From: Planctomycetota bacterium
GTDB lineage: Bacteria > Planctomycetota > J058 > JAJDCQ01
Assembly: GCA_029260755.1 (NCBI GenBank)
Contig: JAJDCQ010000085.1
Location: forward strand, 1-46,595
DNA: 46,595 nucleotides
Direction of reading: 5' to 3'
The first letter of the stretch is position 1. Each line of letters opens with the position of its first letter. The notes under the pieces were generated by a model. It was not told the origin of the DNA, ran no database searches, and was given only the letters and a program-made list of their open reading frames with translations. Of this stretch, positions 9,850 through 18,811 are shown in pieces. The position numbers and the translations under genes are program-made.

Positions 9850-10701
9850 ATGAGGCTGCAAGGACGAGTCGCGATCGTGACCGGCGCGAGCCGGGGCATC
9901 GGCAAGTCGGTCGCGCTGGCGCTGGCGCGCGAGGGCTGCGACATCGTCGCGGCGGCCAAGACGGTCGAGCCGCACCCGAAGCTGCCGGGCACCGTCGGCG
10001 AGACGTGCAAGGAGGTCGAGGACCTCGGTCGCCGCGCCCTCCCGGTCCGCTGCGACGTGCGCGACGCCGACGCGATCGAGGCGATGGTGACCCAGGCGAA
10101 GGAATCGTTCGGCAAGGTCGACATCCTGATCAACAACGCCGGGGCGCTGTGGTGGTTCCCGGTGAGCGAGACGCCGGCGAAGCGCTTCGACCTGGTCATG
10201 GGCGTCAACGCCCGCGCCGCGTTCCTCTGCGCGAAGGCGTGCCTCCCGTCGATGATCGAGAACGACTGGGGCCACATCGTCAACATGTCGCCGCCGATCG
10301 ACATGGCCCACGTCGAGGGCCGCGTCGCCTACATGATCAGCAAGTACGGCATGACGATGCTCACCTTCGGCCTCGCCGGCGAGATGAAGGACCACAACAT
10401 CGCCGTGAACTCGCTCTGGCCGGTGACCCTGATCGAGAGCCAGGCGACGATCAACTTCGGGCTGATGGGGCGCGAGAACTGGCGCAAGGCCGACATCATC
10501 GCCGACTCCACGGTCGAGATCTGCGCGACCGCGCCGAAGGAGCGAACCGGACAGGCGCTCCTCGACGAGGACGTGATGAAGGCGGCGGGCGTGACCGACC
10601 TCGACAAGTACCTGTGCGTCCCGGGGAGCGAGCCGATGCGGATCGAGTGGTCGGGGGTGAGCGGGGTTGGTGGGTCGGGGCCGGTGATCCCCGGGGCGTA
10701 G
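9850..10701 (+). CDS. HSDL2-like short-chain dehydrogenase
   Basis: The 283-residue protein is a classical-fold NAD(P)-dependent oxidoreductase. It has the cofactor loop TGASRGIG (residues 11-18), CDVRD, NNAG near 95, a serine in NMSPPI near 147 and the YMISK active-site Tyr/Lys near 160. The segment KTVEPHPKLPGTV after strand 2 is a hallmark of the HSDL2 group. Bacterial members are thought to act on fatty-acid- or steroid-like hydroxyl groups, but the substrate is not defined by sequence. The last 20 residues are Gly/Ser-rich. It is preceded by its own promoter and followed by a long inverted-repeat element. Confidence 0.92.
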   Translation: MRLQGRVAIVTGASRGIGKSVALALAREGCDIVAAAKTVEPHPKLPGTVGETCKEVEDLGRRALPVRCDVRDADAIEAMVTQAKESFGKVDILINNAGALWWFPVSETPAKRFDLVMGVNARAAFLCAKACLPSMIENDWGHIVNMSPPIDMAHVEGRVAYMISKYGMTMLTFGLAGEMKDHNIAVNSLWPVTLIESQATINFGLMGRENWRKADIIADSTVEICATAPKERTGQALLDEDVMKAAGVTDLDKYLCVPGSEPMRIEWSGVSGVGGSGPVIPGA

Positions 10702-10748
10702 CAAGCACGTCGTCTCCGGCGCGCTGGTCCGCGGCGCGCGCGAGGTAC

Positions 10749-10893
10749 GATCCACAGATTACACAGATTACACAGATCGCCGCGGGCGGGTCCGAGAGTC
10801 CTCGCCGAGCTCGAAGAAGGGCCTCTGCCAGCGGCGAGGGATGACCGCCTTCGGCAACTCGCAATCTGTGTAATCTGTGTAATCTGTGGATCG
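10749..10893. repeat. Long inverted-repeat element 2 (ACAGATT type)
   Basis: Perfect 29-30-bp inverted arms (10749-10777 and 10863-10892) consist of three 9-bp CACAGATTA units each. The 85-bp loop has GCCGCGGGCGGGTCCGAG and GGATGACCGCCTTCGGCAAC blocks. Both blocks recur in the element at 23262-23420, so these are two copies of one element. Confidence 0.95.
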
Positions 10894-10939
10894 TTCATCG
10901 AAGAGCGCAGAGGCCTCCCTCCCGGCCGATGAGCCCCCC

Positions 10940-12961
10940 GTGATCTACCACCTCCTCAAACCCATAGCCGAAGCCGCCACCGCGATCTTCTTCCGCAAGG
11001 TCGACGTCCGCGGCCTCGAGTCGGTCCCGCGCTCGGGCCCGGTCCTCTTCGCGGGGAACCATCCCAACACGCTGATGGACGCGCTGATGCTCGGGCTCTA
11101 CCTCGGGCGGCGCGTCGGGTTCCTCGGGAAGTCGACCCTGTGGGCGTTCAAGCCGCTCGGCTGGCTCATCACCCAGCTCGGGGCGGTCCCCGTCTTCCGT
11201 CGGCAGGATCTCGCCGCGGGCGAGGCGGGGGCGAGCGAGAGCCCCGAGGAGATGGCGCGGCGCAACCGGGAGAGCTTCGCCAAGACGATCGAGGCGCTCC
11301 GCGAGGGGCGGGCGATCGCGATCTTTCCCGAGGGCGTCAGCCACGTCGAGCCGCGGCTCCTCAAGCTCAAGACGGGGACGGCGCGGATCGCGCTGGCCGC
11401 CGAAGAGGATGCGGGCTGGAACCTCGGGCTGCGGATCGTGCCGGTCGGGCTGAACTACCGGTCGCCCGACTCGTTCGACTCCGAGGTGCTGATCGATGTC
11501 GGCCATCCGATCGACGTGCGTGACTACCGCGAGGCCCACGGCCAGGACGAGCCGACGGCCGTCCGCGCGCTGACCGCCGAGCTCGAGCAGCGGATGCGCG
11601 GGCTGGTCGTCCACGTCTCCGATCCCGAGCTCGACGAGATCGTTCGCGGGATCGACGAGGTCTACTCGGGCAAGCTCCTCCTGGAGATGGGCACCGAGGT
11701 CGACCGCGCCGAGGTTACCCGGGGGATCGCCGACGCGGTCGGTCACTTCCGCGAGACCGACCCCGAACGCGTCGAGCGGTTCGGCGTGGCGATCCGCGAC
11801 TATCTCCGGCGGATCCGCGACCTCCAGCTCCCCGACGCGGCGCTCCGCGACGACGGCGAGCGGATCGCGGGCGTGCGGCGACGTCGGGTGCTCCGGGCGG
11901 CGCTCGTGGTCCTGGGCGCGCCGGTCGCCCTCTACGGCTGGGCCGTGAACGCCCTGCCGTATCTGACCCCGCGCCTGCTGATCCGCGTGATGTCTCCGCA
12001 CATCACCTACGTGAGCACCCTGAAGCTCCTCTCGGGGCTGGTGACGTTCCTGCTGTTCTACGCGCTCGAGGCCGGCGCGGTCGGCTGGGCGACGGGGTCG
12101 ATCACGACCGCCCTCGTCTTCGCGTTGAGCCTCCCGCTGGCAGGCTTCTTCGCCCTCCGCTACGGTGAGTGGCTCTCACGGATCCACGTCGGCCTGCGCC
12201 TCGTCGCGGTCCTCCTCGGCAGCAAGCGTCTCCTCGCGGACGCGCTCGCGCGCCGGAAGGCGCTCCTCGAGGAGCTCGACCGCGCGGCCGAGGACTACAG
12301 GAGAATCGACCCGATGCCGCCTCCGTCCGAGTCGAACCAGGCACGCTCGTCGACCGCCGAGGCCGCCGAGGGAGGGGGAGTCGGCCGTCGCGATCGGGTC
12401 GATCTCCGCGGCACCGAGCTGCGCGCCGGCGACGGGGTCGCCGCCACGCTCGAGCGCTGCGAGCTCGAGGGGCTCCGGGTGAGGCGACCCGGCTCGGAGG
12501 ACGACCTCACCCTCGCCGCGGGCAGCGACGTCACGAACGGCACCCTCGATCTGGCGAACGGTCAGGTCGCCTTGCAGCTCTCCGACGCCGGACGCGAGCG
12601 CCTCGGTGCGGCATCGACGGCGCTCACCGGCCGCGGCTTCGAGCTGGCGAGCTCGGCGGCGGATCTTCTCGACAAGGACGCGCGCGGCGCACGGCAGCTC
12701 CACCTCTCCGCGATCGGACTGCGGCCTGCGGGGCTCGCCGACGACGCCCTCTTCATCGAGCTCGAGCATCTCAGCGCCGAGGGGATCACCCTCCACCTCG
12801 CCCAGGCGGATCTCGTGACGGTGCCGTGGGACGAGATCGAGTCGGCGACCCTCGACCTGCTCTCGTTCAAGCTGGGCGTGAGCTTCGCGCCGGCCGCCGT
12901 CCAGAAGCACGGCTGGCTGTCGGGGATCGCGCGCTTCGAGAGCGACGTCCGCCGAGCCTGA
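10940..12961 (+). CDS. Lysophospholipid acyltransferase with unknown C-terminal module
   Basis: The first 290 residues are a PlsC/GPAT-fold acyltransferase. The acceptor motif NHPNTLMD (near residue 40) has five residues between His and Asp, as in the NHPNALxD subgroup, and EGVSHVEP is near 130. Two or three hydrophobic helices lie around 315-410. A Ser/Ala-rich linker follows at about 450-490, then a beta-rich region of about 190 residues (LRGTELRAGDGV to SGIARFESDVRRA) that I do not recognise. It would acylate glycerol-phosphate or lysophospholipid at the inner membrane. GTG 10940 is preferred because family members begin at IYHLLKPIA. An in-frame GTG at 10886 lies inside the repeat arm. 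Confidence is high for the enzyme domain, low for the tail. Confidence 0.88.
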   Translation: MIYHLLKPIAEAATAIFFRKVDVRGLESVPRSGPVLFAGNHPNTLMDALMLGLYLGRRVGFLGKSTLWAFKPLGWLITQLGAVPVFRRQDLAAGEAGASESPEEMARRNRESFAKTIEALREGRAIAIFPEGVSHVEPRLLKLKTGTARIALAAEEDAGWNLGLRIVPVGLNYRSPDSFDSEVLIDVGHPIDVRDYREAHGQDEPTAVRALTAELEQRMRGLVVHVSDPELDEIVRGIDEVYSGKLLLEMGTEVDRAEVTRGIADAVGHFRETDPERVERFGVAIRDYLRRIRDLQLPDAALRDDGERIAGVRRRRVLRAALVVLGAPVALYGWAVNALPYLTPRLLIRVMSPHITYVSTLKLLSGLVTFLLFYALEAGAVGWATGSITTALVFALSLPLAGFFALRYGEWLSRIHVGLRLVAVLLGSKRLLADALARRKALLEELDRAAEDYRRIDPMPPPSESNQARSSTAEAAEGGGVGRRDRVDLRGTELRAGDGVAATLERCELEGLRVRRPGSEDDLTLAAGSDVTNGTLDLANGQVALQLSDAGRERLGAASTALTGRGFELASSAADLLDKDARGARQLHLSAIGLRPAGLADDALFIELEHLSAEGITLHLAQADLVTVPWDEIESATLDLLSFKLGVSFAPAAVQKHGWLSGIARFESDVRRA

Positions 12962-12977
12962 TCAGCCCCGGCCACCC

Positions 12978-13181
12978 GGCTTCGCCTTCGGCGAAGAGGA
13001 TGTCACCACGGAGACACGGAGAACACGGAGGGGCCTCTGCGCCTCGACGTCCAGGCTCCGTCGGTGCCTCCGATTGCTCCTCACCGAGAACGCCGGCGAT
13101 CGGCCATCGCTGCGCACGCTCCGTGACACCTCCGTGTTCTCCGTGTCTCCGTGGTGACATCCTGCTCGCCGAAGGCGAGCC
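12978..13181. repeat. Long inverted-repeat element 3 (CACGGAG type)
   Basis: Arms of about 53 bp (12978-13031 and 13128-13181) are inverted near-copies. From outside in, each has a CTTCGCCTTCGGCGAAG-like hairpin, GATGTCACC, then three 9-bp CACGGAGA-type units. The 95-bp loop is unique. The outer right arm is shared with the element at 42361-42541. Confidence 0.95.
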
Positions 13182-13204
13182 CGATGGAGACACGGCGCCC
13201 TCGA

Positions 13205-14632
13205 TCAGGGGAACGGAGTCTGGTCGACCCGGAGGCCCGGCGAGAAGAAGTTGCCGTTGAAGTTGTTCGCCACGTCGTGGTCGACGAAGGCGGTCGGGTC
13301 GGCGTTGAACTGCCCGTCGGGGTCGCGGTTCTGGCTGGCCGCGTCGGGGACGCCGGCCCCGTAGGTGGCCTCCTCGACGAGGACGCCATTGATGTCGAGC
13401 AGGTTGATCCCGTCGCCGCCGTTGTTGAGGCCGAGCGTTCCCGTGCTCGCGGTCTGGGCGTGGGCGTCCTCGTGGAGGTTGCCGAAGCCGGTCGGGTTGC
13501 CTCCCCCGAAGATGACGATGCAGCCGTCGGTCGGGATGGTCGTCGGGTTCGGGAAGACGTGGCGGTCGGTCACCGCCGCGAGCTGGTCCTGGATGACGAA
13601 GTCCGAGAGGTCGATCGGACCGCCGGTCAGGTTGACGATCTCGATGTACTCGTCGTCGGTCTCGTCGCTGACGCCGTCGTTGTTCGGATCCTCGAGGCTG
13701 CCGGTGTTGACGTTGGCGTAGAACTCGTTGATCACGACGTCGCCGACCGTCACCGCCGCGACGCTCTCGAAGCCGGCGAAGGTCGCCGTGTCGTTCGCGC
13801 CGATCACGTCGATGTCGAGGGCGCCGACGGCCAGGCCGGCCGGCACCGTCACGTCGAGCTCGTTCGCCGCGACCGCGAGGACGGCCGCCGCCGGCGTCCC
13901 GCCGAACTCGACGGCGGGCAGGGTGACGGTGAAGTCCTCGTTGAAGCCGTTGGTGACGATCGTGATGACCGTGTTGCCCGCGTCGCTCGCCAGGTCGGGG
14001 ACGACCGACTCGACCGCCACGTCGAAGTCGAACGCGTTCGGCAGGTCGACCCGGCCGAACCGGTTGATGAAGGTGACGTCGACGGCGCCGTTGTTCGCCA
14101 CCGCGGGCGTGGTGGCCCTGACGAGGACATCGGAGATGACCGCGACGTTCGCGGCCTGATCCGCGCCGAAGAGGACGATCGGCTGGCCGCCCGCGTTGAA
14201 GCCGGCGCCCGGGATCTCGACGACCGTCCCGCCGCCGCTGCCGCCGATCGTCGGGTTCAGGACGACGGCGTCGAAGGTGAACGCGTCGATCGAGTCGCCC
14301 GAGCCGAAGTTGCTCGCGACGATGATGTCGACCGTCTCGGCCGTCCCGTCGAGCTTGAGCGGCGTCCGCACCGTGAGCGTGTTGCCGTTGATCACGTTCA
14401 CGTCGAACCCGGCGACCCCGTCGAAGAGGACGGCCGTCGTGCCGAAGTCGAAGTTCGCGCCGGTGATCGTGACCAGCGTCCCGCCGGTGACCGGGCCGTT
14501 GGCCGGGTTCACCGTGTCGACCCGCGCGGTCACGAGGATCGCCCGGTCGGAGCGGTTGTTGCAACCCGTCACGCCGAGCGCGACGACGGCGGTGACCGCG
14601 GCCGCGGCCAGCGTCCTGCTGAGAGCGTTCAC
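13205..14632 (-). CDS. Lipoprotein with IPT/TIG repeats and lamin-tail domain
   Basis: The 475-residue product has a lipoprotein signal (VTAVVALGVTGC, the Cys being the lipidated residue). Two or more IPT/TIG Ig-like repeats follow (PANGPVTGGTLVTITGANF and LNPTIGGSGGGTVVEIPG) at about 35-300. A lamin-tail domain lies at about 300-470 (VVINEFYAN, DEYIEIVNLTGGPIDLSDF). The protein is Asn/Asp-rich and acidic, as expected for a surface protein. The start is GTG at 14632 because GGAGGAGAAGG lies just upstream and the signal starts there. Upstream ATG frames would precede the signal by 18 residues. It is likely a surface adhesin or matrix protein; ligand unknown. It is preceded by a palindromic hairpin (14652-14667). 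Confidence 0.88.
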   Translation of the reverse strand: MNALSRTLAAAAVTAVVALGVTGCNNRSDRAILVTARVDTVNPANGPVTGGTLVTITGANFDFGTTAVLFDGVAGFDVNVINGNTLTVRTPLKLDGTAETVDIIVASNFGSGDSIDAFTFDAVVLNPTIGGSGGGTVVEIPGAGFNAGGQPIVLFGADQAANVAVISDVLVRATTPAVANNGAVDVTFINRFGRVDLPNAFDFDVAVESVVPDLASDAGNTVITIVTNGFNEDFTVTLPAVEFGGTPAAAVLAVAANELDVTVPAGLAVGALDIDVIGANDTATFAGFESVAAVTVGDVVINEFYANVNTGSLEDPNNDGVSDETDDEYIEIVNLTGGPIDLSDFVIQDQLAAVTDRHVFPNPTTIPTDGCIVIFGGGNPTGFGNLHEDAHAQTASTGTLGLNNGGDGINLLDINGVLVEEATYGAGVPDAASQNRDPDGQFNADPTAFVDHDVANNFNGNFFSPGLRVDQTPFP

Positions 14633-14651
14633 GCCTTCTCCTCCCCCGATG

Positions 14652-14667
14652 TCCACCGTTCGGTGGA
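14652..14667 (-). promoter_or_regulatory. Hairpin in leader of lipoprotein gene
   Basis: TCCACCG-TT-CGGTGGA is a perfect 7-bp stem with a 2-nt loop, about 20 bp before the GTG start. It could be an operator or an RNA hairpin near the ribosome site. TATACT, a possible -10 box, lies about 35 bp further upstream on the minus strand. Confidence 0.35.
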
Positions 14668-14770
14668 GATTCGGATACCCACCCAATCGGCAGAGTATAC
14701 CGATCGCGCGAAGCGCGGAGAAAGCCCGATCTGAAGTCTTTCGGTCGGCGAGACGCCCGCGCCGGCGGGC

Positions 14771-15373
14771 CTACGGCCCGATGCGGTGCTGGACGTGGGT
14801 CAGGAACTCGCTCCGCGTCTTGGGGTCGTCGCGGAAGGCGCCGAGCATCTTCGAGGTCGTCGCGAGCGAGTTCTGCTTCTCGACGCCGCGCATCATCATG
14901 CAGAGATGCCGGGCCTCGATGACCACGGCGACGCCGAGGGGGTCGAGGACGGACTCGATCGCGTGGGCGACCTGGCGGGTGAGCCGCTCCTGGACCTGGA
15001 GGCGCCGCGCGTAGGCATCGACGATCCGCGGGATCTTCGAGAGCCCGACGATCTTGCCCTTCGGGAGGTAGGCGACGTGCGCCTTCCCGTAGAACGGGAG
15101 CATGTGGTGCTCGCAGAGCGAGAAGAGCTCGATGTCGCGGACGAGGACCATCTCGTCGCACTCCTCCTCGAAGACGGCCCCGTTCAGGAGCTTCCCGAGG
15201 TCGACGGCGGAGCCCGAGGTGAGGAAGCGCAGGCTCTTCGCGACGCGGTCGGGCGTGCGGACGAGCCCTTCGCGGTTCGCATCCTCGCCGAGCTCGCCGA
15301 GCATCGTTCGGACGGCGTCGGCGAGGGCGTCGGCGCCCTCGGGCGAGGGGGCGGGCGCAGAGGTCGGGGTCAC
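14771..15373 (-). CDS. folE: GTP cyclohydrolase I
   Basis: This enzyme converts GTP to 7,8-dihydroneopterin triphosphate, the first step to tetrahydrofolate. The 200-residue protein shows the zinc-site motif [10 protein letters not shown] (Cys and His near residues 85-88) and the second motif [16 protein letters not shown] near 155, which supplies the third zinc cysteine. [10 protein letters not shown] and the C-terminal EFLTHV complete the typical pattern, and length matches type I enzymes. The ATG at 15373 gives a normal family start after a short Pro/Ala-rich stretch. It follows the rhodanese gene by 76 bp and runs the same way, in a probable efp-rhodanese-folE transcript. Confidence 0.97.
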   Translation of the reverse strand: MTPTSAPAPSPEGADALADAVRTMLGELGEDANREGLVRTPDRVAKSLRFLTSGSAVDLGKLLNGAVFEEECDEMVLVRDIELFSLCEHHMLPFYGKAHVAYLPKGKIVGLSKIPRIVDAYARRLQVQERLTRQVAHAIESVLDPLGVAVVIEARHLCMMMRGVEKQNSLATTSKMLGAFRDDPKTRSEFLTHVQHRIGP

Positions 15374-15449
15374 AGCGCGATCCTCGCCCGAGTCGGCGGG
15401 GTCGCGGCGATGGCGTCGGTCGACACGTCTCTTCGATCTCCCGGGACGC

Positions 15450-15887
15450 TCAGCGCCCGGCCTTCTTCGCGAGCGCGGCGTAGGCCTGCTCGTCGGTCGC
15501 CTCGGTGCTCACCGGAAGCTCGTGCTGCTGCCAGCCCTTCGCGGCGAGGTTTCCGGACGGGTCGCGCATGCCGCCGAAGCCGCCCTGGATGTTCGCCAGG
15601 CTCGTGAAGCCGTTGCTCGCGAGGAGATCGCAGGCCTTCTGGCTCCGGCCGCCGGCGGCGCAGCCGACGACGAGCTTCTGGTCCTTGGTGAGGGCAGCCT
15701 CGCAGACGGCGAGGAAGTCCGGGTTCGGCTGCATCCCGGCGGCGGGGTCGAAGTGCAGCAGCGGGATGTTCACCGCGCCGGGGGCGTGGCCCTGCTCGAA
15801 CTCGGGGACGCTCCGGACGTCGAGGTAGGTCGAGCCCTCGTCCTGGAGCGCCTTGGCGCGGGGCGGATCGATCTGGTCAATGGCCAT
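15450..15887 (-). CDS. Rhodanese-like sulfurtransferase
   Basis: The 145-residue single-domain protein has the usual rhodanese signatures: [17 protein letters not shown] near residues 28-45, the active-site loop [13 protein letters not shown] near 73-85 with its catalytic cysteine, and the C-terminal NIQGGFGGM. The 36-residue C-terminal tail carries no known motif. It could carry a persulfide in sulfur transfer or cyanide detoxification; the substrate cannot be told. It lies 29 bp after the elongation factor P gene on the same strand. Confidence 0.93.
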   Translation of the reverse strand: MAIDQIDPPRAKALQDEGSTYLDVRSVPEFEQGHAPGAVNIPLLHFDPAAGMQPNPDFLAVCEAALTKDQKLVVGCAAGGRSQKACDLLASNGFTSLANIQGGFGGMRDPSGNLAAKGWQQHELPVSTEATDEQAYAALAKKAGR

Positions 15888-15916
15888 CGTCGTCTCTCTC
15901 TCGCTCGGGGCTTCGA

Positions 15917-16486
15917 TCAGGCCCGGCTGTCGCGCGACAGGAAGTCGCCCGTCCGCGTGTCGACCTTGAGCTTGTCGCCGACGTTGACGTGGAGCGGCAC
16001 CTTCACGACGTGGCCGGTCTCGAGGGTCGCCTTCTTGGTCGGCGACGTCGCGGTGTCGCCCTTGACGCCGGCCTCGGCCTCGGTCACCTCGAGGACGACG
16101 GCCGACGGGAGCTCGATCCCGACGGGGCTCCCCTCGATGTACTGGAGGAGGACCTTGTTGTTGGGCGCCATGAACGGGAGGGCGTCCTCGATGAGATCCT
16201 CGGAGAGGGTCGTCTGCTCGTAGGTCTCGTCGTCCATGAAGACGTGGCCGGCGGCGTCCTTGTAGAGATACTCGACGCCTCGCTTCTCGGTGTGGACGTA
16301 CTCGACCATCTCGGTCGAGCTGAACCGCTTGCTGATGTGGTTGCCCTGCTGGACGTTCTTGAGCTTCATCTGAACGATGCCGCGCTTGTTGCCCGGGGTG
16401 TTCAGGGTGCTCTCGATCACGACCCAGTAGACGTCATCGAGCTTGATGACCTGACCCTTGCGAATGTCGCTCGCGTTCTCATTCAC
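15917..16486 (-). CDS. efp: Elongation factor P, Asn-tip type
   Basis: EF-P helps the ribosome make peptide bonds at consecutive prolines. The 189-residue protein is complete, with the N-terminal KOW-like domain, the OB domains and the C-terminal VPLHVNVGDKLKVDTRTGDF signature. The tip loop reads NTPGNKRGIV. The position that is a modifiable Lys or Arg in E. coli-type EF-P is Asn here, with Lys-Arg next to it, a variant I recall from planctomycete-like EF-Ps. The start is GTG at 16486 (GAGG upstream). A promoter with a perfect TATAAT lies about 80 bp upstream. Confidence 0.95.
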   Translation of the reverse strand: MNENASDIRKGQVIKLDDVYWVVIESTLNTPGNKRGIVQMKLKNVQQGNHISKRFSSTEMVEYVHTEKRGVEYLYKDAAGHVFMDDETYEQTTLSEDLIEDALPFMAPNNKVLLQYIEGSPVGIELPSAVVLEVTEAEAGVKGDTATSPTKKATLETGHVVKVPLHVNVGDKLKVDTRTGDFLSRDSRA

Positions 16487-16567
16487 GGCGGCCTCGTCTC
16501 GGAGATGGAGTTCGAATGAGGGTGGCTGGTCCGACCCGCGGCCTCGATGCGCGGGGCGGGGCGGCTT

Positions 16568-16595
16568 ATTATAACGACCGGCCGGAGGCCCGCAA
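16568..16595 (-). promoter_or_regulatory. Sigma-70 promoter for efp
   Basis: On the minus strand TTGCGG is followed, 16 bp later, by a perfect TATAAT in an AT-rich island (CTTATTATAACG on plus) that stands out in this GC-rich DNA. It reads toward efp. The same island has TATAAC on the plus strand and might serve the divergent HD gene. Confidence 0.75.
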
Positions 16596-16646
16596 GATCG
16601 GGCGTTTCCGGCGGTTGGCGCAACGGAGCGAAGGCGGGGCGAGGGG

Positions 16647-18008
16647 GTGCGCGTGGGCGAGAAGGTCATCCGCGATCCGATCTGGGGCGACCTCGTCCTC
16701 TCGGCCGAGCCCGAGATGCGGCTCGTCGACACGCCCGAGTTCCAGCGCCTCCGCGGGATCAAGCAGCTCGGCGCCGCCAGCCTCGTCTACCCCGGCGCCC
16801 ACCACACCCGCTTCGAGCACAGCCTCGGGACGACCCACGTCGCGGGGCGGATCCTGGATGCCCTCGAGCGGACGGGCCACCCGGTGGATGCCCGCGACCG
16901 GGCGGCCGTGCGGGTCGCCGCGCTGCTCCACGACATCACCCACATCCCGTTCGGGCACACCTTCGAGGACGAGCGGCGCATCTTCGGGCGGCACGACACG
17001 CCGGCCCGAACGGCACGCTTCCTCGAATCAGGGGAGCTCGGGCGCCGGCTCCGCGCGAGCGGCCTCGAGGAGCTGGTGAAGCCGATCCTGAAGGTCGGCG
17101 ACCTCCCGCCCGAGCGGCGCTGGCTCCGGGACGTCGTGAGCGGCACCGTCTGCGCCGACCTCCTCGACTACCTCGCCCGCGACGCGTTCCACTGCGGGAT
17201 CGCCGCGCGGTGGGACGAGCGCGTCTTCCGGACGTTCGCGGTCGAGGGCGGCCGCCTCGCGATCAACGCCGAGAAGCGGGGGATCCTCCGCCAGGACGTC
17301 CTGACCGAGGTCGTGAACCTGCTCCGGCTGCGCTACACCCTGTCGGAGCGGGTCTACTTCCATCACGGGAAGGTCGCGGCGGGCGCGATGGTCAGCAAGG
17401 CCGTCGAGTGCGCCGTCGGCGACGGGCTGAAGCTCGACGACCTCTTCGGGCTGCGCGACGAGGGGCTGCTGGGGATGCTCGCGACGCGCTTCGGCAAGAA
17501 CCGCACCCTCCGCAAGACGCTCGACCGCTTCCTCGCCCGCGACCTCCACAAGCGCTGCTACGTCCTCACCGCCGCGATCGATCCGGCGCGGCGGCGGGAG
17601 CTGACCGAGCTCTACCACCAGGACCGGGCGCGCCGCGAGCGCGACGAGGCGGCCCTGGAGAAGACGCTCAAGCTCGATCCGGGCGACGTCATCATCTACT
17701 GCCCGTCGGAGAAGATGCAGCTCAAGGAGGCGAAGATCCCGGTGCGGCTCGGCGACGGCCACTGCCGCCCGCTCGCCGAGCTCGGGATTCGCGAGATGGA
17801 GGTGCTCCACGCCAAGCACCGGGAGCTGTGGAAGCTCTACGTCTTCATCGCCGGCGATCACCGCGACCGCGCCGAGGCGGCGAGCCGCGCCTGCGCCGAG
17901 CTCTTCGGCGAGCCGAGCCAGCTCGAGGTGCTGAAGAGCGGACAGCTCCGGCTGTTCTCGAGCGACGCCAGGCCCGAGGACTCCGGACGGTCGGAGGGGA
18001 GCGACTGA
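16647..18008 (+). CDS. HD-domain phosphohydrolase (SAMHD1/dNTPase-like)
   Basis: The 453-residue cytosolic protein has the pattern of SAMHD1-like HD enzymes: PEFQRLRGIKQLG near residue 30, HHTRFEHSLGT near 52, LLHDITHIPFGH near 93 and a downstream aspartate in CADLLDYLARD. These form the metal site that hydrolyses nucleotide phosphates. The C-terminal half has the family's helical fold. Relatives are dNTP triphosphohydrolases, but many are uncharacterised, so the substrate is not certain. GTG 16647 is one possible start; GTG 16653 is closer to the GAGGGGG ribosome site. It overlaps the next gene by one base (TGATG), so the two are translationally coupled. Confidence 0.9.
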   Translation: MRVGEKVIRDPIWGDLVLSAEPEMRLVDTPEFQRLRGIKQLGAASLVYPGAHHTRFEHSLGTTHVAGRILDALERTGHPVDARDRAAVRVAALLHDITHIPFGHTFEDERRIFGRHDTPARTARFLESGELGRRLRASGLEELVKPILKVGDLPPERRWLRDVVSGTVCADLLDYLARDAFHCGIAARWDERVFRTFAVEGGRLAINAEKRGILRQDVLTEVVNLLRLRYTLSERVYFHHGKVAAGAMVSKAVECAVGDGLKLDDLFGLRDEGLLGMLATRFGKNRTLRKTLDRFLARDLHKRCYVLTAAIDPARRRELTELYHQDRARRERDEAALEKTLKLDPGDVIIYCPSEKMQLKEAKIPVRLGDGHCRPLAELGIREMEVLHAKHRELWKLYVFIAGDHRDRAEAASRACAELFGEPSQLEVLKSGQLRLFSSDARPEDSGRSEGSD

Positions 18009-18793
18009 TGGCCGAGGCGCGCGCGCTGGGTACCTTCTGCTGGGTCGAGCTGGCGACGAGCGATCTCTCGCGGTCACGGGCGTTCTACGCGGCCGCGCTC
18101 GGCTGGGAGTGTCGCGACGCCAGGAGCAAGGACTGGGAGACCTACACGACGTGGCTCGCCGACGGCGATCGCGTCGGCGGCGCCCACGCCCTCAGCGAGC
18201 GGCAGCGAGCCGGCGGCGTCACACCCGAGTGGATCCCGTACGTCCACGTCTCGAGCGCGAGCGCGGCGGCGAAGAACGCCGAGAGCCTCGGCGGGCGCCT
18301 CCGCCACGGCCCGTACGAGATCGGCGACCTCGGGAAGGCGGCGATCTGCGAGGACGCCGCCGGCGCCCGCTTCGGCGTCTGGGCGCCCATCAAGACCGGC
18401 ACGCTCGTCCACCCCTCGCGCGAGACGGGGAGCTTCGGCTGGGTCGAGCTGACGGCCGAGGACGTCGACGCGTCCGCCCGCTACTACCGTCAGATGTTCG
18501 GCTGGACCCACGAGGAGCGGAGCCTCGGCGGGGCGCTCCCCTACGGGATGCTGCTCCGCGCCGGCGTGCCGCTCGGCGGGATCGTCGCGGCGAGCGGCTC
18601 GGCCCTGCGCGGGTTCCGCGTCTACTTCTCGGTCGCGAACTGCGACACGGCTGCCGGCAAGGCCGACATCGAGGGCGGCCGCGTTCGCGTGCAGCCCACC
18701 GACATCCCGGGGGTCGGGCGCTACGCCTACCTCGAGGATCCGCTCGGGGCGTGCTTCTGCGTCCTCGAGTGGGAGAAGCGGGGCGCGGGGTAG
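18008..18793 (+). CDS. Two-domain VOC (glyoxalase-fold) protein
   Basis: The 261-residue protein holds two tandem VOC domains. The first starts at FCWVELATSDLSRSRAFY (residue 10), the second at FGWVELTAEDVDASARYY (residue 142). Each has the beta-alpha-beta-beta-beta order of the fold. This tandem form resembles CFP30B-type proteins. The substrate cannot be inferred, and metal-binding residues are not clearly conserved, so it may be a binding protein. Its ATG overlaps the stop of the HD gene (TGATG). It ends 18 bp before the convergent amidase gene. Confidence 0.9.
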   Translation: MAEARALGTFCWVELATSDLSRSRAFYAAALGWECRDARSKDWETYTTWLADGDRVGGAHALSERQRAGGVTPEWIPYVHVSSASAAAKNAESLGGRLRHGPYEIGDLGKAAICEDAAGARFGVWAPIKTGTLVHPSRETGSFGWVELTAEDVDASARYYRQMFGWTHEERSLGGALPYGMLLRAGVPLGGIVAASGSALRGFRVYFSVANCDTAAGKADIEGGRVRVQPTDIPGVGRYAYLEDPLGACFCVLEWEKRGAG

Positions 18794-18811
18794 CGAGCCC
18801 GGGCTCGGCGG

